Below the pieces are notes generated by a model. The model did no database searches and had not been told where the DNA came from. It worked only from the letters and a program-made list of their open reading frames with translations. A program made the position numbers and the translations under genes. A DNA stretch of 64,000 nt from Jaltomata sinuosa. Its lineage: Eukaryota; Streptophyta; Magnoliopsida; Solanales; Solanaceae. The stretch spans positions 62,001-126,000 of the forward strand of contig QJPP01003561.1 in NCBI GenBank assembly GCA_003996215.1. The letters run 5' to 3'. Position 1 is the stretch's first letter. Each line of letters starts with the position of its first letter. Shown piece after piece: positions 32,235-45,230 of the stretch.

Positions 32235-35200
32235 TGTAACGACCCAATTTCTCAGGTCATGATGGCACCTACAACCCCCCTGTAGGCGAACCAATCCCCG
32301 TAGCCCAGAATTGTTAGTAATGGGCTACACTCTAAGTAAGCATGCACAAGAAAGAAGGTAAGCAGAAGCAAGATAGAGAAATCAAATCAAAAGGAAAGAA
32401 ATCTAGATATACCTATATAAAAACTACACCATCCCATGATTTGATATCAAAAATAAAGGAGCCACTACTAAATATACATAGTACAAGAGAGTGCTACTAA
32501 ATATACAAATGAGTCAACTACCAAAAGAAGATATATATCTATGCACCAGTCGCTAGGAGCTCACCCTATGTCTCGGATGCCCAAAAGCAATGCATGAGTC
32601 TCTGCGTGAATGACGATAGCTCAGACGAGGATCTGCACTAGAAAGATGCAGAAGTGTAGTATGAGCACCAATTGCAAAGCAACGGTTAACCAGTAGGCAT
32701 CATAGGCTGACTTATCATATATAAAATATAAAAGCAGTAAATTGTTGATAACAATGAAAAGGTCACAAAAGCAAATAGAGAAAAGTACATGGAAGCTAGC
32801 AGCATTGAAAAGCCATAAAATAATACAAGTAAGCTATGCTAGCCACATAGGATATATTATTGAACACAGGTGAAAGGGGTAGAGAACGCACCTGGGTCCT
32901 TGCAACAATAATATATACAGGACGTTTAATGAACATGGTGGTGTACCGGTAACCTCAAGTAACAGGAAGAAAAGAGAGGCAACTAACATAAGCATGCTAA
33001 TAACACCATCCATAAGGTAAGGATGATCTTAAGTAAACTAGTTGATAATTACAATAAGAGTAACTGAACTAATATACCTACAATTCCAATGAGCTCCCAT
33101 ACACCCGAGGAATATATACAAGCCAAAACAAACCCTCTGGCATCTTATACTACTGGAGCGTACACTCAGCAAATAGAAAAAAAGGGTGGAATCATGCAAA
33201 CAATGTATGATATGATATGAAGTGCCAGTGGTACCATATGCACCTCCTTCGGCGCCCGTAAGCCCTGCAGGTAGGACCCATAGAAGGCTTCCCCCATATA
33301 CCTCAACTTTCCCATATACCCCTCCTTTGGCACTCATCCCATATCCCCTATTCCAATTGACAAGGTCCATAGATGTCTCCAAGACCACATACAAACTCTT
33401 AATGTCTCAATATGCGTGCCTAATGTCTATTCAGGTCTAAAATCATTAATAAAACTATGTCTAGCACTCAAGCTCAGTCGAGTCTAGTGTCATATCAAAA
33501 TTAGTGATAAAATCATGTCTAGAACTTTGGCCCAACCGAGTCTAGAATCAGGGTGAAAATCATCATTTAATTTCTTTTATCTCAAGAAAAACCTTAAACT
33601 AGTTTTGAATCTATTTATAACTTAAAACGGACCCTCGAGTCCATGCAAGGTTTAGAAAACAGGTGATAGTTAGCCCCACATCCATGTAGTAATAAACAAA
33701 TGTAGGAAAGCTCTTTTCATGTTAATGATGATATGATCAATACAACCAACAACTCAATAGCTCACAATCAGTCTACCGGCTCTGCACATGCTCAATTAAC
33801 TCTACAACATAGATAAGCAGCTCATAATCATAAGTCAATGTCCAAGACTCATGGATACTTCAAAAATATCCCACCATCTATGGTCCAAAGGAATATACAA
33901 AGGCCTCATGTGGCCGAAAGGGACATACTACAACACTAGCTCAAATACTAAAGCAAATGAAGTAAGAGCGACAGAAAGGAAGGGGATATGGTCTGGGGTG
34001 CCAACCTATTAAACCCAACCCAGGGATGCTAAATAATAAAGATATATTCTATATAAGAAAATTCTAAGGTAGTTAAGCCATAACCTACCGGGCATCCGAT
34101 GAATAGTTGTTATAAAGCCGTCGCCTGAGCTCAAACTGCTTCATGAAGCCCCAAATTGCAATCAAACTTTCAAAAACATAGTCTACTCATCAATACAAAG
34201 CTAATGATACCAATAATGCTAATAATTTAGCTGGGTCAAAATCCAGGTCAAAAGTGGGCCCATGTGCCCCAAAACCTGAAATCGAAAATGAAAGTTACCA
34301 TAATATTCCCAACGCAACCTTGAACACATGCTCAAAATATAAGCATCACTCAGATAAGGAAAAGGTCCCAGAACAACTCTTAACCTCAAGAATAAACTAA
34401 GGATCAATTGAAGAAACTACGGTAATAAAGAGAAGAAAACTTAGAATTGACGACGAATCGATTACGGGTACGAAAAACAATCCAAGCACTAAAAAGAGCT
34501 CCCACACAACAATTGAGCTCAAAGCTCTAGAGAGAAATGGATGAAATGATAGAGACTTTAGAACAAATTAGAGAAGGAGCCCCTTTTTAAAACAGCCAGC
34601 TTTAGGCGCATGCGCGATCCAAAGGGTCGTAGTGGCGGCACCGCCGTGGCGAGTGAGGGAGCGCAGGAGCGCCCTTTCTAAAGCCACAAGGCACCACTGG
34701 CGCGACACCCAGGGTGCAGGTTTTGTTACACAGTTGAGGCTAAGGCACTGCCATTGCACCTGTACTAGAAATAGCTGCTACAAGCTACAACACAACACAA
34801 AACCACTCCGATCTGACCCTTAGGGATCATTCTGAACCTTGAGAACACAAACCAAAGGTGCTACCCTAGAAGAAATGGCATTTTTGACTCAACAGAAATG
34901 ATAAAAATCTCAAACGAGGTGAGTTTAAAAAAAAGAGGGCCCCACGCCAAAAAACCAACCTTCAACCAAAATGAAACGTAATAGCCCAAAACAAGTCCCG
35001 AAGCCTCGAGACCCAAACAAAAGGTCCCTCTAATCCAAAGTCGACATTCCAAATCTAACAACGCTGACAAAATTCCCATTGTAGGCTGTCTCTCTAAATG
35101 TTGACCAAAGTCAAAAACTTTCAAGTTCAACTAGCCTGAAATCTCATAAAATGAGATAACACCAAACCAATAGCTCCCAGGCCACAACTTAAGGTCTAAC

Positions 35201-35458
35201 TAGACCAAAATCTATGCTTTAGAGCTAACAGAACTATCAGAATTTAGTTTCGAGCACACTTGCTAAGAATGTTGACTAAAGTCAATGATTTCCTATGTTA
35301 AAGCTCTAAAATAGGGAAATTGTCATCACGATCAAATGAATGGCCTGGGCACCAAATCACTGGTCCCAAAAAGTTATAAATGACTTGGGGCCGCTACAAG
35401 TAAGCTCTAACAGTGCAAAGAAGGTGAAAATATGAACATGACTTGAAGGGTCATTACA
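32235..35458 (-). repeat. 3' LTR of element E
   Basis: On the - strand it starts TGTAATGACCC (35458) and ends GGGTCGTTACA (32235), 3224 bp. The palindrome block is at 34598-34740 and a TTTAAAAA box near 34584-34592. Confidence 0.85.
34598..34740 (-). promoter_or_regulatory. GC-rich palindrome block in the E LTR
   Basis: GCGCATGCGC (34606-34615) is a perfect palindrome and GGCGGCACCGCC (34634-34645) has 5-bp arms. The words differ from those in the homologous C LTR although the flanking LTR aligns. Confidence 0.55.
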
Positions 35459-35469
35459 TCATCCACTAC

Positions 35470-36850
35470 TAAAAAGAACATTCATCCTTGAATGTTAAGA
35501 GAAAGGGAGTACGTAAAGGCTCAAACAAATGCGGATATTGAGCCCGCATCTCTCTCTCAGTCTCCCAGGTAGCGTTCTTGACTAAACACTTCCTCTACTA
35601 AACCTTAACCAGAGGGATCTCTCTAGACCTTAATTTCCTGACATCTCTGGCTAGAATAGCTACCGGCTCTTCAACAAAAGTTAAACTCTCATCCAATAGC
35701 ACTGAATCCCCTGTAGCACAGGCGACTTATTCGACACATAACTCCGTAACATTGATATATGAAAGACTGGGTGGATAACTGAGAATATAGTAGGCAAAGC
35801 TAATAGATAAGCAACATTACCAACCCTCTGGAGAATCTCAAATGGCCCAATATAAATGGGGCTGAGATTGTTCCTCTTGCCAAATCTCATCACTCCCTTC
35901 ATGGATAACACTCAAAATATACCAGATCACTAACCTTGAACTCTAAGACACAAATTCTATAGTCTGTGTAGCTCTTCTACCTACTCTGGGCTGCTCGAAA
36001 TCTGTCCTGAATCACCCAAACTCTATCTAAGGAATCATGAAGAAGGTTTGTACTCTGTGGACGAGACTCAAAACCATCAAACTAACCTGCTGGTGATCTG
36101 CAATGCCTACTATACAATGCCTCAAAAGGCTCCATGCAAATACTCGAGTGATAATTGTTATTACAAGCAAACTCCACCAAAGGCATATACTAAAACCATG
36201 AACCCCTAAAATTAAGAACACATGCTCGTAACATGTCCTTTATGACCTAAATAGTCCTCTCAAACTGTACATCCATCTTATGATGGAAAGCAGTGCGAAG
36301 CTAAACCTCTGTACCCATCTCTCACTAAATAGTCCTCTAAAACTGAGATATAAACTTAGTACTGCGGTCTAAAATGATACGAGCTGGAACCCCATGCAAA
36401 TGGACAACCTCTTAGAGATAAATTTGAGCTAACCTCTCTGCAGTATAGAAAGAATGAATTAGAAAGAAGTGTGTTGACTTAGTTAGCCTTTCAACAATAA
36501 CCCAAATAGAGTCAAACCCTCGAGAAGTATGTGGAAACCATGCTATGAAGTCTGTAGTGATCTCTTCCAATTTCCACTCCAGAATGGGAATTCTCTGCAT
36601 CAATCCACCAGGTCTCATGTGCTCGAACTTAACCTTCTAACAGCTCAAGCATCGAGATACAAACTCCACTATGTCCCTCTTCATACCACTCCACCAGTAA
36701 AGTTGCCTCAAGTCTGTATACATTTTAGTTTTTCCCGAATGGATAGAATATCTGGAATAACGAGCCTCACAAAAAATCAACTGAATCAAGTCCCCAACTC
36801 GCAGAACACAAAGATGGCCATCAAACCTCTAAGTACCCTCTGAATCTAAA
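35470..36850 (-). pseudogene. pol: Integrase and chromodomain of element E, broken
   Basis: The integrase core is seen at 36618-36412 with GGLMQRIPI and FDSIWVIVERLTKS. Further core pieces lie at 36400-36030 in shifting frames. The C-terminal module at 35911-35681 has NNLSPIYIGPF, the GPY/F region, and the HPVFHISMLR segment. A chromodomain-like tail follows with KLRSREIPLVKV and NATWETEREM, ending about 35475. It is homologous to 14100-15620 of C. Many stops make it non-functional. Confidence 0.82.
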
Positions 36851-37139
36851 GTATCCATGCTAACCTCAACCCATAAAACCTGATCACGAATATCACACAA
36901 TCACTGATCCTCAAATTGATGCTATTAAATTTGATCAACAAGAGTAGAATGGACCTCAACACTAGCAAGAACTCTGTTGGGATCTGACAAGTCAAGTCTA
37001 ACCAAATGGTTAGCCAAGGACTAGATGTCCAATGTCAAAGGTTACTCTGAAACTAAAAGAGAAGCCAAGCTACCCATACTCACTGCCTTCTATCTCAAGG
37101 CATCTGGTACAATAATTATCTTGCCCAGATTGTATAGAA

Positions 37140-38481
37140 TAGTAAAGTCATAGTCCTTCAGTAACTCAACCTATCTCCGCTGCCTACAATTTAACTCTCG
37201 CTGACTCATGATGTACTAAAGACATCGGTGGTTGGTGTAGATCTCACACTGAACTCCATATAGATAATGCCTCTAGATCTTGAGCGCGAAGACTACCATC
37301 GCCAACTCTAAGTCATGAGTGGGGTAGTTGTGCTCGTTATTTTCAACCGCCTTAAAACATAAGCTATCACACGACCATGTTGCATCAACACATAACCAAG
37401 ACAAACTGATAAAGCATCATAATACATTGAGAAGCCTTGACCCTCAACTAGCAATATCAACACCAGAGCTGAAGTCAATAAGGCCTTAGGCTTCTTAAAA
37501 CTATCCTCGCACTGATCAGGCCACTGAAATGGGACATCTTTTTTAGTCAGCCTAGTCAAAGGTGTTGCTATAGAAGAAAATCCCTCTATGAACCGCATGT
37601 AATATCCTGCCAACCTAATGAAACTCTAAACGTCAGTAGGAGTAATAGGTCTTAACCAATCACAAACAGCTGCAATCTTCCCTCGTTCAACCTTGATTCT
37701 ATCCATAGACACCATGTGTCTTAGGAATGCTATTGACTTAAGACAAACTGGCACTTTGAGAACTTGGTATAAAGCCGATGATTTCTCAAAGTATGGAGCA
37801 TGATCATAATGTGTTGCTCATGCTCCTCTACACTCTATAATTATATCAACATGTCATCAATGAAGACTATCATAAACGAATCCAAGTACGGCTTAAGCAC
37901 TCGGTGCATCAAGTCCATAAAAGTTGTTAGGGAATTAGTCAATCCAAAATAAACCACGAGGAACTCATAATGTCCATAATGTGTCCTGAATGTTGTCTAA
38001 GGGATTTCCTCAGCCTTAATCCTCAACTGGTGGTAGCCTGACCTCAAATCTATCTTAAAGAACACTGGTGCACCTTGGAGATTATCAAACAAGTCACCTA
38101 TACACAACATTGGATCCCTGTTCTTTATAGTACCCTTATTTAGCTGTCGATAATCAATACACATCTGCATCGACCCATTTTTTTCTTTACAAACAGAACT
38201 GGAGCACCCCAAGGTGACACACTCAGCCTGATGAAACCCGTAGCTAACAAGTCCTGAAGTTGAACCTTAAGCTTCCTTAAATCAGCTGGATCCATATGAT
38301 ATGTAGTGATGGAAATGGTCTTGGTACCTAGCTCTAACTCAATGGCAAAGTCTATATCAAACTCAGGTGGAAGGCCTGGCAGGTTGGTCGGAAACACAGC
38401 TAAGAACTCCCTAACCACATTGATCGACTTGGGAGAAGAAGGGTCGGCGCTAACATCCAGGACATATTCTAGGTAAGACAA
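37140..38481 (-). pseudogene. pol: Reverse transcriptase and RNase H of element E, broken
   Basis: The RT opens with VVREFLAVFPTNLPGLPPE and SPWGAPVLFVKKK (38481-38140). It then shifts frame to CIDYRQLNK and KIDLRSGYHQLRI (38212-37997). The catalytic FIDD motif is read at about 37864-37853. RNase H follows at 37613-37140, with the VIAYVLRRLK segment. At least two frameshifts and several stops are visible. In the RNase H segment, Ala-Leu-Ser follows the YYD acidic position where related copies have other residues. Confidence 0.85.
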
Positions 38482-38599
38482 ACACCCGCATGAAATTAAC
38501 TTCCTACCCTAAAGGCAAGAAATAATCCCAGAGTATACGTGGCTAATAGAACCCAGCCACATAACCGAGGATATGCTAGGGAAAACTATGGTAACAGTC

Positions 38600-39015
38600 T
38601 TGGCGTAAAAATCCAAAACTACTCAATGAGGAGATAACCAGTTTATGCCCAGAATCACATCAAAGTCTAGCATATCTAAAATCATCAAGTCAGCACAAGT
38701 CTCAAGATCACCACTAGCTATCAAGCAGGATCTAACAATATGATCCACTACTAAAGAATCACCTACCAAATAGAAAAAGATACAAGGACAAATAATGGCT
38801 CACTAACAAACCACCAACCAAGGAACAAAGTAGGCATAAACATATGAGCATGAAGAAGCAGGATCAAATAATGCTAAGGCTGACTGGAGGCAGATAGAAA
38901 TTGTGCTTGTGATCACTGCATTTGAGGCCTCTACCAGGGACCAAATAAAACTGACATCGACCTCTACTAGACTGACCGCCATCCTGACCACCTGCTCTGC
39001 CACACAGTGCACCAC
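38600..39015 (-). pseudogene. pol: Retropepsin of element E, broken
   Basis: SALALFDPASSCSYV is the active-site loop of a retropepsin, with DPAS in place of a DSGS-type motif. The second half, DFDVILGINW, is read near 38665-38635. Stops lie between the halves. It sits between gag and RT, as expected. Confidence 0.7.
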
Positions 39016-39099
39016 CTCTACCAGGGATACTACCTCTTCTGACCGGTTGTTGCGCTGATATTAAAGGCTGAGCCAGCTGAGTGGCTAGCTAATTGTACC

Positions 39100-40369
39100 C
39101 TACTGGGAGCAATCTATGGAAAAATGCCCAATGATACCACATTCATTACATGGCTTTAATTGCCCACCCTATCGAGAAGAACTGGCTGAACCTATATGGC
39201 CACAACAACCTGATGCCCCAGATGATGTACCCCTTGATGACTGACCAGTATAACCATGTTGACTACCATAACTCAAATCCAACTGAGGCCTTGTAGAAGT
39301 ATGAAGTGATGCCTGAACTAGACATCTAGACTGACCAGGATTCTGTTATGGCTGGTATCTTCAGCCCCACTGACCTGGACCTCTACCGCCAGAGTGGGAA
39401 CCATTATACCCACCTTGATAGTAAGGCCTCTTATCTCTGGCCTCAAGGTCCCGATGATGCAAATCCTCTATAGTGTGGGCATGGTCTGCTATAGCCTGAA
39501 ATGATCGCACACTAGAAACTAGTATCTCTATCGTATGTCGAAGATCGGTCCTCAATCCTCAAGCAAATCAATGAATCCTGTCTGGTTCTTTAGGAATAAT
39601 CATAGCCCTAAATAGAGCCAACTAGTTCAAATGCTCACGACAACTTTGCAGCAAGAACTTGGCCATAAAGGTCTCATAGAACTCTCTCAAAGTCAACTAA
39701 GGAGACTGAGAAGACCTGCAAGCTACCTGGGCCCTCCATCAAAGCTTAGCTGGGCCCTCTAGTTGATAGGTGGTATAAAAAATTTCGTGAGTATCTGATA
39801 GACCAAGAGGATGAAACATCTCCTCACAAGTAGAAATAAAGTCATAAGCATCTTGTCCAAGAGCACCGGAGAACCTCGGAGGGGATAATCTCTGAAACCA
39901 ACCTAAAGTATGATGCTCTGACTCTATCATAATTGGGTGAGGAGAAACAGGCAGAGAGACTACAGGCACTGACAGAACCTTTGCACAGGGAGCCATAGTA
40001 GAATGCTGAACTCTAAACACCCAGGGCTGCCCCCTAAGCGAATGTCTGGGCCATATCAGAAGGCTGAACCCCAACCATATTCAGTAACTTCAAAAGCATA
40101 CCCTGGATATCTAGTGTAGGAGCTGAGGTTAGTGATGATACTGATGTTGCTATCATCTTTGGTGGTACCTGGGCTGCCTTCTGGTCCAGGGGTTGCTGGT
40201 CTGAAACTGTCACAGGCTCTAACTGAGCCTCAGGAGATCTAACTGGTGTCATTGCACTGGCACATCCTCTGCCTCTACCTCTAAAACCACCCCAGCCCCT
40301 AGCTGGAGTTGGGTGTGCTGGTGTCGAAGGCTTGCCATCGTCCACTGCTGAAGATCTCGTATGAACCAT
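39100..40369 (-). pseudogene. gag: gag of element E, broken
   Basis: The start is the ATG at 40369 (MVHTRSS), followed by a Gly/Arg-rich segment. The capsid domain is around 39930-39600, with SPPRFSGALGQDAYDFI and YQLEGPAKL. A Tyr/Gly-rich stretch with RPYYQGGYNG lies at 39430. An intact CX2CX4HX4C zinc knuckle lies at 39150-39109 (CNECGIIGHFSIDC). That contrasts with the mutated knuckle in C. Stops and frame changes occur between these parts. Confidence 0.8.
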
Positions 40370-40565
40370 CTGTGGAATAATGAACGGAACAAATGAGATT
40401 CCAAGAAACCATCTAGGATAAAATGCACGATATAGAACCAAGAGAAGACTCATTTTTCTAAAATATCATTGTAGCCTCCCAAATATAGGGTACAGATGTA
40501 TCCACCTAGATATGCAAGACTCTACTAGACATTGACTCCTATACTGAAAAAACCGATGAACCTAC

Positions 40566-40577
40566 GCTCTGATACCA
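40566..40577 (-). promoter_or_regulatory. Primer binding site of element E
   Basis: The - strand reads TGGTATCAGAGC, a perfect match to the initiator tRNA-Met primer site, 3 bp from the LTR edge at 40581. Confidence 0.9.
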
Positions 40578-40580
40578 AGC

Positions 40581-41890
40581 TGTCATGACTCGATTTCTCA
40601 AGTCATGATGCCACCTACAACCCCCTAGGCGAACCAATCCCCATTGCACAAAATGGTTAGTAATGGGCTACACTCTAAGTAAGCACGTACAAGAAAGAAG
40701 GTAAGCGGAAGCAAGATAGATAAAGCAAAATAGAAGGAAAGCAATCTAGATATACATATATAGAAACTACGCTATCCCACGATCTGGTATCAAAAGTATA
40801 GGAGCCACTACTAAATATATAGAGTACAATAGAGTGCAAAAGTAAATTATGCAAGTGCCTCTAGTATACAAAAAAGTCAACTACCAAAAGAAGAGATATA
40901 ACTATGTTTCAGTCACTAGGAGCTCACCCTATGTCTCAAATGCCCAAAAGCACTGCAGGAGCCTCTGCATCAACGGTAATAGCTCACACTAGGATCCACA
41001 CCAAAAAGATACAGAAGTCTTGTATGAGCACCAATTGCAAAGCAATAGGTACACAGTAGGCATCATAGGCCGACTGAGCATATATTAAATATAAAAGCAG
41101 TAAATAGCAGATAACAAAGAAAAGATCAAAGAAGCAAAATAGATAAAAGTACACAGAAGGTAGCAATAGGAAGAAGGCACAAAAGAATACAAGTTATGCA
41201 AGCCACAAATAATATATCATAGGACATAGGTGAAAGGGGTAGAGAATGCACCTAAGTCCTTGCAACAACAATATATACAAGAAGTTAGGGCGGTGTACCA
41301 GTAACCTCAAATAACGGGAAGGAAAAAAAGGAAACTAACATAAGCATTCTAATAACACAATCCACAAGGTAAGGATGATCATAAGTAAACTAGTGGATAA
41401 TTCCAATACGAGTAGGTGAACTAATCTACCTATAATTCCAATGATTACCCATACACCTAAGAAATACATACAAGTGAAAACAAACCCTCCGACATCCCAT
41501 ACCACCAGAGCATACACACAACAAATAGAAAACATGGGTGGAATCATGCAAACAATGTATGATATGATATGAAGTGTTAGTGGTATCATATGCACCTCCT
41601 CCGGCGCTTGTAGGCCTATCAGGTAGGACCCATAGAAGGCTTCCCCCATATACCTCTACTCACCTGTATAGCCTTCCTTCGTCACTCTCAGCCCTTAGCC
41701 CCTTGTACAGATCGACAAGGTCTATGGAGGTCTCCAGACCATATACAAACTATCAATGTCTCAATATGCGTGTCCTGAGTCTATTTGGGTCTAAAATTAG
41801 TAATAAAACCATGTCTAGCACTCTAGACCAGACGAGTCTAGTGTCCTCTCAAAATTAGTGATAAAATCATGTCTAGCACTCTAGCCCAAC
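40581..41890 (-). repeat. 5' LTR of element E, inner part
   Basis: It aligns with 32235-33530 of the 3' LTR. It is cut at 41890 by element D. The last five bases, ccaac (41886-41890), are the left copy of D's target duplication. Confidence 0.85.
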
Positions 41891-43306
41891 TGATAACGCC
41901 CAAATACACTCTCCAATTGGAGGTGATTGTGATCGTTAGAGCAAAACACATTTATATTCCTGACGGAAGTCAGGGTTGATCCCAAAAATAATAATGTAAT
42001 AGCGATTGAGATAATAAAGAATTAAAGCAACTTAATAAAGTTCAAGGAGCAAAAGAAGTAAAATGACTGGAGGTTTGTTGTTGAAAACATAAATGAACTT
42101 TCAATTGCAAATTTGACCAATATTCCCAATGCAGAAATAGCAAGGGAGATTTTGGAATGGGTGTTACTTCATATCCATATGATCCATTACAAGTTTATCA
42201 AATACCAACTAGATTAATCATCATTCAAATGAAATAAGCCTTGGAAGCACCTATAATTTACCAACGTCTTTTGACCATCGATAAATATATCGCACCTGGT
42301 TCACTCCAACCCAGCCAAGCATTAACAAAGCTCTTCCAACTATGGCAATACTAGAATCACTATCTCTAGACAATTCCTTAAATGAGGGTTAGAACCTCAA
42401 GTTAGTGCTACTTAATCATTCCCCTCCTCAATTCACTCTTTCAAGCAAAATCAAGGTAAAACGGGCAAGCCCAAGGGGTGATCAATCCCTTTAGAATCAA
42501 TTTAAGGACAAGATTAATTAGAGATTGAAAGACCCAATTCGTAAACTAGAAAATATTTAATAAATTATAAAAGCACAAGATAAGAAATCACACCCAAATA
42601 TTGTTTATATCTAACACAATATCCGAATCTCAAATCAACCAACACACCAATGAATTTAGCAATACAAAGCAAGAGTTGAAGAAAGGAACTAAAGATGTTA
42701 CAATAAAAGCTCCCATTCTTTACTCCAATGGTGTTGGAGGATTAAATTGATCCCCAATCTAACCCTAAGTTGTTCACTCTAAGACTAAGGATGAATTGGT
42801 TGAAGAAAAAAATTCACAATATCTCTCAAAAGTGGTTGGGTAGTGTTTTATGTGGATTGGGGTTTCCAAAGATGTGATCTTCCAATTCTGTCTTGCAGCT
42901 GCTGACTTCTTCATCATGGTCAGGTGAGTGTGCCTCATGATCACGAGGGTCTGTGAATTCCTTTAACGCAGTCACATGACTTCAACCTTGTGGTTACGTG
43001 GCTTTGCTTTCCTGTTAAATGCGGTCATGTGACATCTTTCTCGTGGTCGCATGGTATTGACTTCTTGTGCATCATAGTGGCATGCCTTGTAGCTCGCGGT
43101 CGCAATGAGAAACTTCATGCCAATGATCATCAACTCGTTTTTGCTCCATTTTCACTTGTTTTCACCCGAATCCTTCCCGGACACTTCTAAAACACAAAAA
43201 CCTATAAAATAGAAGTAATATGTGTCAATTGCACTATTTTTCTACTTTATACTAGAAAAAGCATAAGATAAAAAGCTAAATAAGTAGGTAGAATATCAAC
43301 TTATCA
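41891..43306 (-). repeat. 3' LTR of element D
   Basis: The ends are TGATAACGCC and AACTTATCA, 1416 bp. A palindrome block lies at 42915-43110. On the - strand a CATAAAAC box near 42850 follows it. It aligns with 57878-59302 with many differences. Confidence 0.85.
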
Positions 43307-45230
43307 AACCTTTAAACATGAACTACGTCTTGTCCTCAAGCAACTCAAAATTCTAATTCAAAAGACACACAACACAAGTGCAATAACATAACTAACACAT
43401 CAAGGAGAATCAATTTTCAAGCACCAAGCATGAATTCAGTTGGTACTAATGATTAGTCAATCACATGCTAACTTATCTAAGAAATCTCCTCTATTCAAAA
43501 CATAATTCAAGGATGCAATGGGATTGTAAGAATAACCAAGTGACAACAACCAATCTTTAAAAAGTGAATCAAAACCACTATTTCACCAAACATGCTCATT
43601 TGACTCATTTTTGAAATTTATCAACATCACCAACTATCCTCATTCACATGCCCTCACAAGAAAGAAAGTCTCAAAACACATTATGTACAAGGGAAACACA
43701 AGGGACAAATGCACAAACACTCACACTCACAAGGAATTTCAAGTACAACAAGTGTCAAACCATAATCTTTCTCTTATTTTCATTTGCCACTAACTCAAAA
43801 GCAATTGGTGGAGATCTCAATGGACTTTTCCAAGCTTGTAATGCAGGTTTAGGGAAGGGTAGGATAAGAATTTGAGATTAAAGTGACTACATCCTCCTTA
43901 AACACTACACCACTTTTTCGGTTAGAAACTAAAGTCATTTCTTTCATTTTCATGCAACACAATGCACTATTTAACTTATTTTATTTGAGGCCCTAATTTT
44001 TAACATTCAATTCACCTTGGAGAATTCATTTCCTTTCTTTTCTTTCCTCTTTCCAGTTCATCTTTGTTTCTTTTTTTTTCAAATTCTTCTTTCTTTTTGA
44101 CAATTCTTTTAGGCTTCAATCAACAAACCAAGATAAGCTCATTTAGCACTCCAACAAGGTACTTTTTATCAACCCCTAAACTTAGGCTTTTAGCCTCGAT
44201 TTCACACTTATAAGTTCAAGAAGGGACGGGTTCAAGAGAGGGACTCATTTTCGAAATGGTTCCAGGCTTGTAATAAGGTTGCCAAAGAAGGGTATTAGGC
44301 TCAAGAGGGGTGACTAATGATACAATTTAAGTGCAATTTTAGGCTTAATGCTAAGTAGGCTTCAACAATAACAAAGAAGGCCGGAGATCATTTCTCCAAC
44401 CAACATAATTGAGACTAGCAATGAACGATTAATTGGGCAAGTTCTAGTTAACACAAGCAAGTATAAGAATTATTTGACAAAACCACACCATACATGGCAT
44501 GCAAATCATTCAAGAAGGGTCAATTTCACTTCCTAAACAAGAACAAATAATGTGACATTCTACAATTCCAATTATCACTGCTAATGAGTTAAGAGTCACA
44601 AAAAGATTAGAAGGAGTGTCACAAACATCATTTTTTGCTATACAACTTTTCAAAAAAAATTGGAGGGGTATGCCCATTTCAATTCACATTCAAGACTAGC
44701 TCTACCAGTACCAAACAAGTAAATGTTCCATAATTTCTCAAAATATGATGATTTGCCCTTAAGAATGACGTCACTCAATCTATCATTGGGCCAATTCATC
44801 TATCTAAATCGATATGGGCACTTAAAATTCACCGACACATATACTCAACCCAGAACATAAGCTTCAACTTAGTTTATTGAGTACCCAGACTTCCTCTGTC
44901 CCCAAAACATCCAACAAAGAAAACCAACTCCAAAAATAAAGAAACTACATAACTACACCATAAAATTTATCCATAGAAACTCCTAAACCTGATGAGGGCA
45001 CAATAATATTGAAAAAAGGCCGAAAAGGGCACACCAATATCTATCATCAAAATAAACAATCCCTGTGAGGGAACAATAATATCCAAAACAAGCCCCGCAA
45101 GGGAATAATAGTATCCAAAATAAAGCAAGCTAGATAAAGTGCAGTCAAACATGCCACCCTAACTAAAACATGGCAGTGCCCTCAATGCATAAAAATAAGA
45201 GATAAGTTTGAGGGGGCTCCCTGAAGGGTG
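43307..45230 (-). other. 3' UTR of element D
   Basis: On the - strand it starts after ORF2 with a cattgaggg phrase and ends with gcttgaggacaag and a weak purine tract (tttaaaggtt) at the LTR. The hairpin module is at 44172-44197. Short + strand ORFs such as 43611-43875 are not supported. Confidence 0.7.
44172..44197 (-). promoter_or_regulatory. Hairpin and purine module in D
   Basis: On the - strand AGGCT, loop AAA and AGCCT are followed by AAGTTTAGGGG. This is the D version of the module at 2413-2448, with a 5-bp stem and a shorter G-run. Confidence 0.5.
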
